Positions 34,221 to 45,597 of a stretch of DNA of 64,000 bases are shown piece after piece (position 1 is the stretch's first letter; each line of letters starts with the position of its first letter). The stretch comes from Catonia carolina. Lineage: Eukaryota; Arthropoda; Insecta; Hemiptera; Achilidae. The stretch covers positions 9,958,883-10,022,882 of the forward strand of contig JAQMRL010000008.1 in NCBI GenBank assembly GCA_035578175.1. The letters run 5' to 3'. The position numbers and the translations under genes are program-made. Below the pieces are notes generated by a model, which saw only the letters and a list, made by a program, of their open reading frames with translations, was not told where the DNA came from and made no database searches.

Positions 34221-34706
34221 ATCTCATCATGCGGTCTTGGGTTCGAATCCCACAGGCACGGTATATTTTCATACGTTACAAAATATCATTTCATCCTTCA
34301 TCGTCTGCATTAGCAGTAATTGCAGAACAGTCGGATGTTATTTGTTTTTTTTTAATTCCTAATAATTATGTATATACGTTGCAACCTGTTCAATTCAGAA
34401 CAATAAGCAACCCCATGACCCAATGAGATGAGGATGATGGTATGACGTGTAAATGAGGTGAGTCTTGTACAGACCCAGGCCGACCATTCCTCAGAGAGTA
34501 TGGTTAATTAAACCCCAACCATCAAAGTACACCGGTAACCAACTGTCTAGTATTCAAATCCGTATAAAAGTAACTATCTTTACTAGGATTTGAACCAGGA
34601 ACCTTCGTCTCCGAAAATCAGCTGTTAAACAGCTGATTTTGGCGACGACTTTACCTCTAGACCAACCCGGTGGGTTCAGTCGGATGTTAAACAAAACAAA
34701 AAAAAA
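34221..34706 (+). mobile_element. family C SINE, 5'-truncated, carrying a family D SINE
   Basis: Flanked by an exact 11-bp target duplication GATTAAATATA (34210-34220 and 34707-34717). It lacks the A box and starts just before GGGTTCGAATCCCAC. The 3' part is split by the family D insertion at 34341-34676. Confidence 0.9.
34341..34676 (-). mobile_element. family D SINE, full length, nested in family C
   Basis: Exact 13-bp target duplication CAGTCGGATGTTA (34328-34340 and 34677-34689). Reading the minus strand: AACCCACCGGGTTGGTCTAG (A box region), a stem-loop built of AATCAGCTG and CAGCTGATT, then the B box GGTTCAAATCC, a long body, and an A tail. Confidence 0.9.
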
Positions 34707-34717
34707 GATTAAATATA

Positions 34718-35125
34718 AAACCGAAGCATTTGATTGTTGGAGCGCCGCCGCGGTTTGAATGGTTGACGTGTTAGTGCCCTAAATTGTACGGGATTCTTCG
34801 TTACGGTGAAGTTTGTTATTTTGTCATAAGACATTGTGTGTGATTAATTTGTAATTAATTTGATTAATTAATTAGTGTGATTAATTTGGTAAGGGTAATT
34901 GCTTATTTTATTTTATTGTTGATAAATTGCGTGAATTGCGTTGTTTTAAATGTTTAATTACTTGTTTTTATGAACTCTTTATTTTCATTGTTGTAATTTT
35001 TATTGGTTAGGTTTTTTTGTCAAATAATTTTGTTGAATAAATTTATGTGAATTAATTAAATTAAAGTTTGCAATTTTACTTTACTGTAACGATTTATAAC
35101 AATACAAAAGAATTTTGCATACAAA
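34718..35125. other. unassigned; one GC-rich patch
   Basis: GGAGCGCCGCCGCGG at about 34739-34753 stands out against the AT-rich background, but I see no gene or promoter signature around it. Confidence 0.4.
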
Positions 35126-35412
35126 GCCAGCTACTACAGAGTGTACGCTAGGGTCCACGACTTTATGGATGTCGTATTCCTATTAAGTTAACTAAGTTTT
35201 GAATTATAAGTACTTAAATTACTTAAAACATCAGTCATGACATGGTGTGGGCCTAACAATTTCATTTATAAAAATACTTTTAAAAGTATTTTGTATTTAA
35301 ACACTTTTGAAAGTATTTTGTTGTTACTTTTTAATCAGTGTGTACTAATTTTTATATAATGAGCATGCTCAGTGACGTCATTGTTTGTTTACAGTAGGAG
35401 CAAACTTAGAAG
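35126..35412. repeat. unclassified interspersed repeat, copy 2
   Basis: Relative of 128-285; the CAGTAGGAGCAAACTTAGA part is inverted with respect to copy 1. Confidence 0.55.
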
Positions 35413-35463
35413 GGCTGGACTTTAAAATTCCCCTACTTTAAAAATATTGCTTCAATGTATTTT

Positions 35464-36232
35464 TACTTTCTCTTGCCTATATGAATATACGAGGAAGTAA
35501 AGTATTGTTTTCATGTCGATTTTTTTAAATAGAGGTTTCACCGGATGTGCACGTTTTCAGACCCCTTGAACACAACTAACATGTTTTTAGCGATTGGTCT
35601 TTGTGTGGGTCTGTTCGAACAAAATACCACAAGAACGGAATATCGTATGAAGTTGGAACTTGGAACTTAAATTAGATATTGTAAGAGGACCCAACATGAA
35701 CAATTTCATCAAAATCGGTCAATCGGAAGTTGCAGTTTATTCATGTGATTTTTTATTTTTTACGATTGTCTCAAAAACGACTCCAACAATTTTTTTTTAA
35801 ATCGCCTCATTTACTAACTTTTTATGCTCTACAAGATAAGGTAAGCGCTATGTTTGCTGAAATTCTTGGGGAGGCTGTGCTCTCCTAGAATAAAAGAATA
35901 AAATGTACATGATGTATTAATTGTGAAACATTTAAAAACCTTCAACTTTTATGCCAAAAATTTTGTTGTACAACGCTTAGTTTAAAATCAATTTGTGATT
36001 TTCTGGTTTTTTCATGAAAATCTGTAACAAATTGGGTTTTTAAAAATTTAGCTTTAGACATGCACAAACGTACGTATACGCAAGCGCTTGCGCGTGCACA
36101 CACACACACGCACACACAGACCAATCGCTAAAAACATGTTTTTGGAGGGTCTGAAAACGTGTATATCTGGTGAAAAATCGACATGAAAACAATACTTTAC
36201 TTCCCTATATTCAGATAGGATAAGAGAAGTAA
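35464..36232. mobile_element. family A derivative with two inverted 3' ends
   Basis: 35464-36059 reads as a reverse copy entered from its 3' end (TACTTTCTCTTGCC, then the core). At about 36060 it switches to forward 3' sequence with CA microsatellite, AGACCAATCGCTAAAAACATG, and the forward 3' end near 36232. The 5' hairpin end is absent. Confidence 0.7.
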
Positions 36233-36709
36233 ACACATATTTTTATTATTTTTTTGATAAATGAATACGAAAGTATAACCATACAAGTTGACATTCCATG
36301 TTATTTTTAAAGGATAACTTTCAGGTAATTATTTTTCGTACCCGAATTTATTTTCCCGGAAAATGAATAGGCCTAAAGTAATAAAAAGGAAACTCTTTTT
36401 GTAAATGGGAAAAAGGATGAAGTGAGGAAACGACTTATACTTTTCATTCTTGGAAAATGGATTCGTAAGGACCTAATTATTTTTTTTATTGTGATGGTAT
36501 ACTTCTGGTACAACAATGAAAACAAATTACCTGCTTATATTTTTGTATTTTTTATTTTTACTCTATGACTATGTATAGGAAGTCTGTGTAATGCAATCCT
36601 ACTAGCAATTTATTTTATTTTTAAAGAAAATGTAATACAAACTGACTTTAATAATATTAATAAAATAATAATAAAGTTCTTCAAATTCAAAAAAAAAAAC
36701 ATGAAAATA
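36233..36709. other. unassigned AT-rich sequence
   Basis: Nothing recognised. Confidence 0.4.
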
Positions 36710-36938
36710 TCAATATGTGAAACAATCACGCGACTTTTTTTGCTAATGTAAATAATGAAAAATGTAACCTATCTTAAATCATTAGTAAACAATTTAAAAT
36801 GAGAAATAAACATAATTTAAACCATGAGTGATTCACGCAAACATAAAATCAATCTCTGTAGAACTTAAAAATAGGGAAATCACTAATTGACGGTAAATTA
36901 GGTTCTGTAGAAAAAAAATACTGGAAATAAAAGTTGTA

Positions 36939-37052
36939 GAACCACGCGGAGGGCCCAGGTTCGATCCCGGCCGGGGTCTGGTAATTTTCAAAAGTTTAAA
37001 CCCACCGTAATCGCTTATGACAGCTGTTGATGTGACTTATAAAAAAAACTAA
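36939..37052 (+). mobile_element. family C SINE, 5'-truncated, second tail type
   Basis: 10-bp target duplication AAAAGTTGTA (36929-36938 and 37053-37062). B box GGTTCGATCCC. The tail ACCCACCGTAATCGCTTATGACAGCTGTTGATG resembles that of the copy at 48961 rather than the CGTCTGCATTAGCAG tail. Confidence 0.75.
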
Positions 37053-37384
37053 AAAAGTTGTAATTTTTTAACAATTTCTACAACTTTTATTATTACAATT
37101 TTGTCGTAAAATGGACACAATATTAAAAAAACCCCATTTTTTATCGATTTCGATTAAGAAAATTTTTACTTATTGACGCTAAATTTTAAGCGTTGTTTAA
37201 AAATTGTAGATTTTTAAATGTTCAACAAAGTTGAACACCTAGGCGTACACTCTTGCTCTAAAATTCAAAATTTTAGGGCTTAAAAGACTCTTTTAACCAT
37301 GAGAACACCGGCCCCCCGTAGAATTCCGGCAAACATGACGCTAACCCTATCTTGCAGATGAAGAGCATAAAAAACGTAATAATT

Positions 37385-37710
37385 TTTTTGTAATCCCTAA
37401 TTTGTGTACGTTGCAATCTGTTCAATTCAGACAATAAGCAACCCCATGACCCAATGAGATGAGGATGATGTGTATGACGTGTAAATGAGACTGTGTAGTC
37501 TTGTACAGACTCAGGTCGACCATTCCTTAGAGAGTATGGTTAATTAAACCCCAACCATCAAAGTACACCGGTAACCACTGTCTAGCATTCAAATCCGTAT
37601 AAAAGTAACTGCCTTTACTAGGATTTGAACCAGGTACCTTCGTCTCCGAAAATCAGCTGTTAAACAGCTGATTTTGGCGACGACTTTACCTCTAGACCAA
37701 CCCGGTGGTT
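37385..37710 (-). mobile_element. family D SINE, full length
   Basis: Exact 11-bp target duplication ACGTAATAATT (37374-37384 and 37711-37721). It keeps A box, stem-loop and B box. Confidence 0.9.
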
Positions 37711-38062
37711 ACGTAATAATTGAGGCGATTTTTTTAAATAATCGTAGTAGCAGTTTTTGAGAAAATTGTGATAAAGTAAAAAAATCTCACAAAGAAACTA
37801 TTACTTTCGGTTGACCGATTTTAATGAAAATATTCGTGTCAGGACCTGGTAGTGATACCAAACTTAGATTAAAAATTTCAACTTCGTACGCAATTCTGTT
37901 CGTGATATATTTTGTTCACACACAAGGGAATGCTAAAAACAAGTTTTTTTGGGTTCAGCGGTCCTGAAAACGTGTATATCCGGTGAAAACTCGATTTCGA
38001 AAAATCGACATGAAAACAAATAGTTTCCTTCCCTATATATTCATTAAGGGTAAGAAAAAGTA

Positions 38063-38884
38063 GTAAAAAATGCAAAATTTTTGAATTTTTTACAATTCAA
38101 AACCTTCTCTTTAACATTTTTTTATTATTGTTTATTTTTTTATTATTGTTTTCTTTATTATTGGCTATTTGTGGCAATTTTTTAAAGTGTTATCTTCATT
38201 TTCCTTTGTCTGTCCTACTAGAAGCTACAAGAGGAAGCAAGGAACATTTTTTTTTAAAAGATGTTGCAATGATGCTTACACTTTTAAAGGCCTTCGGGTC
38301 TTTAAAAGTGCTTTACTATGGTGTAATATTGATTTGCGATTTTAAAAACCTTTTTAAATTTTTCATTTTTGAATTTGCACTTGTTGAATCAATTATTTTA
38401 ATTTTAAGGACCGCTTTTTGGTTTTCAGTTCAGTTGTCGTTAATTTAAGTTTTCTGATATTTTTGACTTAGTGTGATTGTCTTCTCTTTAAATTGGTTTT
38501 ATCAGGGATTTAGCAGGGGTGTTCTGAACGTACCTATAAACTACTATGATCCTTAAATAGATAATACAGAAGTAGTATTATTTATTAAAAGTGATTAATT
38601 TATATCTAAACAGCTCTTTATTGAAAAATTAATTGAATTGATATAAAGTATTTCTTTTAATCATGTAATTGGGATACGCTTTTGAACAGTACAAATTATT
38701 ACTTCCGGTATTAAAACTTTAAAATTAATCAACAAATTATTTAATACATTAGTAATATTTAAATAATATAGGGTGTCCCGTAACGAATGTGATTTTATTA
38801 TGAACTTAATACGGAATAAACCGATTGTAATGATGTTTAGTTTGTGGATTTTTTTTAAATTATTGTAATTTATAATTTTTCTCT
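38063..38884. other. unassigned AT-rich sequence
   Basis: A hydrophobic frame at 38128-38448 starts at TTG, not ATG, and is Phe/Leu-rich as expected from T-rich DNA, so I do not call it a gene. An internal inverted repeat occurs near 38284-38310 (CTTTTAAAGG / CTTTAAAAG). Confidence 0.45.
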
Positions 38885-39250
38885 TGCCCATAACAGACAG
38901 GTGGAGTGTCAAATTATTTACACTCAATCTGTTCGTTGCAGGACTAAAATAAATAGTTCTGTTTCTTATTACATGGTCAGCCAATTAAATGACTGAATCA
39001 TTTAAGAACAGAAGAGGTAGAGGTGTGAAAGACACTAATCAGAGTTATCTCTTCTGGAGGTAATGAAATTCGTTTTACAACCAGACCCTGTGGTGAATGA
39101 AATGAAAGTGTCATTTGCAGAGTGGAAAATATATGCTTTTCAGAGGGCCTGGCATGCTGATAAGTGTACTTTTCCACTCAGTGAGGAAGGCATAAGTAAA
39201 CCACCTCACTCCTCGATTTACTTAGTAAAACCTCTATTGACCTAAACAAC
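38885..39250 (+). mobile_element. family B retroposon with 3' deletion
   Basis: Exact 11-bp target duplication AATTTTTCTCT (38874-38884 and 39251-39261). The segment with GGTTCAAACCAGCC is deleted just before the tail. The internal frame from 39063 is open until that deletion. Confidence 0.85.
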
Positions 39251-39252
39251 AA

Positions 39253-39810
39253 TTTTTCTCTGTCCGTCCATCCGTCCATTACATCCAGATGTAATAAACT
39301 ACAAGAGATAACTAGAATCGGTTTTCGGATTCGTAATCTACACAAAAAGTTATTGGACCTGGATTGGGTTTGAAGTTACGGTTTTGACCGAAATTAGCCC
39401 AAAACCGGAAGTCAAGAAATGAAAGTCGGAACCTGGAAATAAAAATAGTGTCATTCGATTCCTCTTAATGAAATAGACACAGAAATCGTTGGGTTTGAAG
39501 TTCCGGTTACGACCGGAAGTGACCCAAAACAGGAAGTCAAGAAATCAAAGTCGGAACTTGGAAATAAAAATACAGTCATTCGATTCCTCTTAATAAAATA
39601 GACACAGAAATCGTTGGGTTTGAAGTGCCGGTTACGACAGGAAGTGACCCAAAACAGGAAGTCAAGAAATCAAAGTCGGTATTTCGAAACTAAATAATTA
39701 GTGTCATCGATTCCTCGTAAAGAGAAGATACAGAAATCACTAATGGTTTTTCGCCGTAAGTCAAAGGTAAGTCTTTTTTAAATTGCCACCATGAGACAGT
39801 CTAATGAAAG
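39253..39810 (+). repeat. family E element, about three units
   Basis: 5' end GTCCGTCCATCCGTCC, three units with GAAATCGTTGGGTTTGAAG, 3' part GTCAAAGGTAAG and CCATGAGACAGTC. Units 2 and 3 are nearly identical, pointing to recent unit duplication. Confidence 0.8.
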
Positions 39811-39974
39811 TAATATTTTATATTATAGAAAATACAAATATTTAAATTTTCCTTTTGATGGCAGTAATAACGTGTAACGGAGATGATAACAAAAGGTGTT
39901 CCAAAAATGTATTAAAATTGGTTTTTAAATTTAGTTCTTTAAATTGGCATCTAGGGGCAAGTATTATGGAAAAT

Positions 39975-40050
39975 CTGGTGTGAAACACTAACATGTCTTG
40001 CCAATGTAGATAATCAACAATATAATCTATGTTTAATCATTTGTAAACCA
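39975..40050 (+). mobile_element. family A 5' scrap
   Basis: TCTGGTGTGAAACACTAAC and CTTGCCAATGTAGATAATC only. Confidence 0.65.
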
Positions 40051-40107
40051 TGTAATTTTAAACTTAGTGTATTAATTATTTAATTTACCTAGATCCCGAA
40101 ACGGACC

Positions 40108-40254
40108 ATACCACGCGGTCTTGGGTTCGAATCCCACTCGGGCATGGCATTTTTTCATACGTTACAAAAAATTCATTTCATCCTTCACCGTCTGCATTAG
40201 CAGCAATTTGCAAAACAAACGGACGTTAAACAAAAAAAAAAAAAAAAAAAAAAA
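40108..40254 (+). mobile_element. family C SINE, 5'-truncated, poly-A tail
   Basis: Target duplication AAACGGACC (40099-40107; right copy ends at 40261 within the A tail). B box GGTTCGAATCC, tail of 24 A at 40232-40255. The empty site survives at 9578-9586. Confidence 0.85.
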
Positions 40255-40255
40255 A

Positions 40256-40482
40256 CGGACCTTAGTGATAAGTGTCAATATTTAAAAAATTAACACGTGA
40301 ATAGGAATTTTATATTCAGGTTATATAAGAAATATATATCAGTTAGCAAAAAAAATGCAAATACTTGTAACAAGTCCACATGCCGCGCCACGAAAATCTA
40401 AACTGGTAGATCTGCATCACGACACACAGCGTGGCGTAGCGTAGCGAACCGGGGCGACATAGAAGTGTGTGTTCGATGACAT
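40256..40482. other. unassigned sequence
   Basis: Slightly richer in G+C (GCGTGGCGTAGCGTAGCG near 40430) but no gene recognised. Confidence 0.4.
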
Positions 40483-40484
40483 TA

Positions 40485-40968
40485 CAGTCAGCTCCCGATT
40501 ATCCGCGGGCGGTTTATCCGCGCACGCCGGATGAAATTTTTTTCATTTTTACTTTCTCTTGCCTATATGAATATATAGGAAGGAAAGTATTGTTTTCATG
40601 TCGATTTTAAGAAATCGAGGGGGTCTGAAAACGTATAGATCCGGTGAAAACTCGATTTCTTAAAATCGACATGAAAACAATACTTTCCTTCCTATATATT
40701 CATATAGGCAAGAGAAAGTAAAAAATACAGTAAACAAACATTTTTAGGGACAAAAAATAATTAATAATATTTAAAATTTTAATGTTATATTTTATAATTT
40801 AAGTTGGTGTTTCCATTATTGTACATATTTATTTACTTTAAATATAACAAAAAATTAATAAAAATTTTATACGTATACTACTGTATATGCCTACGCTTTT
40901 TTTCGTCATTTCCGGTTTATCCGCGGCACTCGTGCCACCCAATTCCGCGGATAATCGGGAGCTGACTG
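40485..40968. mobile_element. pogo-like MITE (P2) with a nested foldback
   Basis: TA on both sides (40483-40484 and 40969-40970), terminal CAGTCAGCTCCCGATTATCC and its inverse, then CGCGG-rich subterminal repeats. 484 bp including the 171-bp family A foldback, so the core is about 310 bp and non-coding. The frame at 40887-41075 merely reads out of the right TIR. Confidence 0.8.
40550..40720. mobile_element. family A mini-foldback, two 3' ends
   Basis: 40550-40619 and 40651-40720 are a perfect 70-bp inverted repeat of the family A 3' end, separated by 31 bp. Nothing else of family A is present. Confidence 0.95.
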
Positions 40969-40970
40969 TA

Positions 40971-42056
40971 CTTAATTATGAGAAAAACATGATTAGATCT
41001 GCGTTGAGTGGCGTAGCATCACGTGGTGTTGAATCACGTCACGTAAGTGTGTTTCCGGCTTTAACCATATTATAAACTGTAACGTTATAAAATTAGTATG
41101 TGTTTCGTATTAATAAATATTTCGTGTTAAACGTTTTCGTGTTAACCGTATCTCACTGTAGTTTAATTTACCTGGTAATAATTTAAAATGACCATAAAAC
41201 TTTTTGAACACCCGTTATGTTTATAGAAGATAAATAATTGCAGATTGGAACACGGATGGTTTAAAGGCAAATCAAGCCGTAGGATACAAACGTTTTACTC
41301 GAGTAAAGAAATATAAAACTGGCAGAATTCCACCTCAGCAGATGTTCTTAAAGTGCTGACTAGTTAACGGACTGTTGGCTCCGTCTGTACGGTACGAGAG
41401 TTCCCTACATGAGCTCACTCATAGATTGTAACTTAACTCAAGACTTAGAGCTTAAAAATTAAAAGTTCGACCTCAAGAAGACATAAGATGACAATTTAAA
41501 AATTAATGCGTGTAATTTTCCGGTTAAATTGTCATTTATTAATCGTATATATCATATGTGTGAAAGAGAAAAAAACACCTCGCGACTGATGTCTTTGATC
41601 TAAACCGCGAGTTATGTTAATTTTATTTTATAGCAATTACTTTGTGTTTTAAATAGTTCATGTGGAACATGTGTTAAAATCATGTTAAGAAATGTACATG
41701 TGTTTCTTTTCACTGTTTAAAATTTAAATGCTTAATAAAACACAAAGTCATTTAATAGTTTTACACAGTTTCATTTATTACTTTGTCGTGGTCAATCTGT
41801 AGAACGCAGAGATAAAGTATTGTTACGGTGCTAACTTTTCTATAACCAGATTGAAGTTTACTGAGTAGCACCAAAATTAACAGTATGTTAATCTGGTACA
41901 AAATACAAAATGTAAACGTTTCTAACGGTTCTGATTAAACACCCGTTCTTAGTATATTTGATTTTATGTTTTTGTACCCTAAAATGTTACGTTGCCGTAG
42001 GGAGTGCCGTATAACCTATAATCTAAACCTCAGTCTAGTATCAAACCCAAAACCTT
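40971..42056. other. unassigned sequence
   Basis: About 1.1 kb without recognisable genes or families. Confidence 0.4.
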
Positions 42057-42067
42057 CCGCTTGGTAT

Positions 42068-42461
42068 GTTGTTGTTTAGGTCATCAGCCGAAAGACTGGT
42101 TTAAGCCTGTAGAGGTTTTACTGAGTAAAACGAGAAGTGAGGTGGTTTACCATTGCCTTCCTCACTGAATGGAAAAGTACACTTATCAGCATACCGAGCC
42201 CTCTGAAAAGCACATATTTTCCACTTTCCAAATGACACCTTCACTTCATTCACCACAGGGTCTGGCTGTATAATAAAATTCATTATTTTCAGAGGAGATA
42301 ACTGTGATTAGTGTCTTTTACACCTCTACCTTTTCTTTTCTTAAATGATTCAGTCATTTAATTGGCTGACCATGTAATAAGAAACAGAACTATTTATTTT
42401 AGCCCTGCAACGAACAGATTGAGTGTAAGTAATTTGACACTCCACTTGTCTGTTATGGGCA
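42068..42461 (-). mobile_element. family B retroposon, reverse, full length
   Basis: Flanked by CCGCTTGGTAT and CCGCTTTGTAT, a target duplication with one change. The internal frame is open from 42283. Confidence 0.85.
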
Positions 42462-42471
42462 GCCGCTTTGT

Positions 42472-42900
42472 ATATCAGAACGTTAACCATTACGCCACGT
42501 AAGCGGTCAAGAAATTTATAACACGATAATGTAAGTTAATTAAATTACGATACAAAAAAGTTTTTCTTTTGAATTAAAAATATTATCTCCATGTGCGGAA
42601 CGAATGGGTATATTTATACAGATTTTACAGTGCTAATATAAATCATAATAGGATAACGGTTATTAATAAAATAATCAGGCGAGAAATACGGTCGCCTGAG
42701 TGAGTTAAATACACTATAATAAAATGCATGACTGAAGAAGATGAAAGGTGCGTATTTAATACATTAGATACACGTGTATGCAACCAAAATACCACACCTG
42801 TTGTCGTTTCCTTTTAAAAGCTTTAATCTTCAATCATTGCGTGACAATTTGTCTTAAAAATGATTTAATATTCCGCCGATATTTTATACGTTGTTGTTTA
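42472..42900. other. unassigned sequence
   Basis: Nothing recognised. A short family B tail-like TTGTTGTTTAGGT occurs at 42891. Confidence 0.4.
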
Positions 42901-42904
42901 GGTA

Positions 42905-43793
42905 ATCAAACAAAATTAGTATTCGATTCCTCTTAAAGAGTAGATACAGAAACCATTGGGTTTGAAGTTCCGGTTTTGACCGGAAGTGGCCTAAAATCGT
43001 AAGTCAAGAATTTGGTGTGAAACACTCACACAACTTTCTCTTGTCAATGCAAATTATGAGCAATGTAGCCTAACATTAGTAATAAAACAGTAAATTTAAA
43101 CAAAAAAACTAACCTCAATAAACATAACCTAATTTTAATCATGAGTAAAAGACGCTAAATGAAAATCAACCTCAGTTTGGCTTAAAAATACGGAAAATCA
43201 CTCTTTCACGATCTGTAGAGAAAAACACTCTAAATAAAAGTTTTAGATCTTTTAATTTCTAATAAATTTGATTATAAACTTTTGTCGTAAAATGCATAGC
43301 CTACTAAGGCTGAAATCTTAAAAAAATCAATTTTTTACAGATTTTCATTCAAAAATACAGAAAATCACTAATTACCGCTAAACGTTATACAAAAAAATGT
43401 TTGAACTAAAAGTTGTAGGTTTTTAAATTCTCTACAACTTTTATTATGTACACTTTTGAGCTAAAATGCATATTAAAGCCGCAATCTTAAAAAACAAACT
43501 TTTTACGTGAAAACGGTCTCTCCAAGAATTTCAGCAGACATGACGCCTCGCCTATCTTATCTTGTAGATCATTAAAAATTTAGTAAACGAGGCGATTTTA
43601 AATAAAAATAGTAGGACCCGTTTTTGAGAAAATTGCATAAAAGTAAAAAATTACACGAATAAACTACTACTACCGGTCGACCGAATTTGATGAAAATGTT
43701 CTTGTCGAGTCCGGTAGTGACGACGTCTAACTTAAGTTTCAAGTTTCAAGTTCGTACCATGTTCCGTTCTTGAGATATTCTGTTCACACAACA

Positions 43794-43863
<70 letters not shown>

Positions 43864-44150
43864 CACAAATTGCTAAAAACATGTTTTTTGGGTTCAGGGG
43901 GTCTGAAAACGTGTAGATCCGGTGAAAACTCGATTTCGAAAAATCGACATGAAAACAGTACTTTCCTTCCTAAATTCATATAGGCAAGAGAAAATAAAAA
44001 AATCAAATTTGGAATTTTGAAACAAAAATAGTGGCATTCGATTCCTCTTAAAGAGTAGATACAGAAATCACTAATGGTTTTTGCCAAGTCAAAGGTAAGC
44101 TTTTTCAAAACTACCATCAGCCATGAGACGCGACGTCTAATAAAAGGTAT
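42905..44150 (+). repeat. family E element split by a family A copy
   Basis: 42905-43010 and 43996-44150 carry unit motifs (GATTCCTCTTAAAGAGTAGA, CCGGTTTTGACCGG) and the end CCATGAGACGCGACGTC. The break is at an A run within GTCAAGAAATCAA. Confidence 0.75.
43011..43995 (+). mobile_element. family A element, nested in family E
   Basis: Starts TTTGGTGTGAAACACTCACAC and ends GGCAAGAGAAAATA. CA microsatellite at 43785-43866. Confidence 0.85.
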
Positions 44151-44812
44151 TTTGAAATATTAATTTAGTTTTGCTTTAATATGGCTTTACTAAGCAAGAA
44201 AACTAATAAAAATATAAAAACTAAAATAAACAAATTAAAATTCAGTTGGAAATAATAAGAAAATATATTATAAGAATAGAAATGCATAAAAATAGAGAAT
44301 AATACACAAAATACAAACTCTCGCTCCGATTAAAAAATTCTTTATAAGGTACACTACACTACATTATAATAGAGACAAATCTTAGTTCATGGAAATAAAA
44401 ACGAAACGAAACAAAACTAAAGGCAACAAGAACACAATGAATTAAATAAAATCAGATAAAATAAACTAAACAATAAAAGAAAAAAATAGCAATAATATAC
44501 AGAGAATAGAGAATAATTTAAATATGAATTTCCATGAAATAAAATGTACATAATTTATAAAAATACTTTAGAAAAAGTACAGTTACAATTTGGACCAGAT
44601 CCAAAGAACCAATAAAAAATAAATTAAAAACGTGAGGTAAATAACGAAAAATATTACAATGCATTCTTGAATTTATGATGTAACCAGAATTTTACAAGAG
44701 AATGCGCCCGCGTCTGGCGCAGGTCTATTGAAGTAAAACTTAGTGAGTTGCGTTAAAATTTGCTTCCAACAACACCTGTTGAGATGCGTTAGGCCTACAA
44801 TTGTGTCACACT
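44151..44812. other. unassigned A-rich sequence
   Basis: Nothing recognised. Confidence 0.4.
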
Positions 44813-45375
44813 ATTGTGTTTAAGTTATCAGACGAAAGGCTGGTTTTAATCCCTAAGAGGTTTTTACTAAGTAAAACGAGGAGTCAGGTGGTTTACCTTT
44901 GCCAACACTCACTGAGTTGAAAGAGTATGTTTATCAGCATGCCAGGCCCTCCGTAAAGCATCTACTTTCCACCCTGCAAATAACACCTTCACTTCATTCA
45001 CCACTGGGTCTGGCTGTATATTAAAATTCATTACTCTCAGAGGATATTTTAATAGCAATATCTTTTGAACCATTGTATGTAAAAAAAAACAATTAGGATT
45101 CATCAAATTGAAGTTTGTTTTATTGTTGGTTACAATATATTTTTTTTTTAACGTCCGACTATTCTGCAATTACTGCTAATGCAGACGGTGAAGGATGAAA
45201 TGATGTTTTGTAACGTATGAAAATATGCCGTGCCTGAATGGGATTCGAACCCAAGACCGCATGATGAAAGGCGAGCACGTTACCAACTGCGCCAATGCGG
45301 CCGGCGTTGGTTACAATAAATACAATAAAAATATACATTAATATTTTTGGAAATCGATAGCGTAACAAATTTTTT
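44813..45375 (-). repeat. segmental duplication, copy 1
   Basis: Holds a 3' part of a reverse family B copy (44813-45040) joined to TTTTAATAGCAATATCTTTTG and GGTTACAATAAATACAATAA. The same composite recurs at 45598-46005. Copy 1 contains the SINE 45138-45305. Confidence 0.8.
45138..45305 (-). mobile_element. family C SINE, full length, with dated insertion
   Basis: Exact 13-bp target duplication GTTGGTTACAATA (45125-45137 and 45306-45318). The other duplication copy has the uninterrupted site at 45937-45949. Minus strand: A-box region TTGGCGCAGTTGGTAACG, B box GGTTCGAATCC, CGTCTGCATTAGCAGTAATTG and an A-rich tail. Confidence 0.95.
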
Positions 45376-45592
45376 TTTTTAATTCCTAATTTGTGTACGT
45401 TGCAATCTGTTCAATTTAGAACAATAAGCAACCCCATGACCCAATGAGATGAGGATGATGTGTAATGACGTGTAAATGAGGTGTAGTCTTGTTCAGACTC
45501 AGGTCGACCATTCCTGAGTGAGTATTGGTTAATAGCTGTTAAACAGCTGATTTTAGCGACGACTTTACCTCTAGACCAACCCGGTGGGTTTA
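45372..45592 (-). mobile_element. family D SINE with internal deletion
   Basis: The segment holding the B box and GATTTGAATACTAG is deleted: TTAAC-side body joins directly to AGCTGTTAAACAGCTGATT. It sits between the two segmental-duplication copies. Confidence 0.8.
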
Positions 45593-45597
45593 TGCTT

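Larger units (their letters stand above)
36710..38062 (+). mobile_element. old family A element carrying two SINEs
   Basis: A diverged copy (TCAATATGTGAAACAATCACGC at the 5' side, ending GGGTAAGAAAAAGTAG). Family C inserted at 36939-37052 and family D at 37385-37710. The microsatellite is reduced to CACACACAAG. Confidence 0.75.

Noticed and set aside
34739..34753. CpG-island-like promoter of a hidden gene
   Set aside because: Only about 15 bp of GC-rich sequence, no downstream frame or splice pattern that I can recognise.
38128..38448. 106-codon hydrophobic protein
   Set aside because: Starts at TTG in T-rich DNA; composition (Phe, Leu, Ile) is what T-rich sequence gives by chance. No signals.
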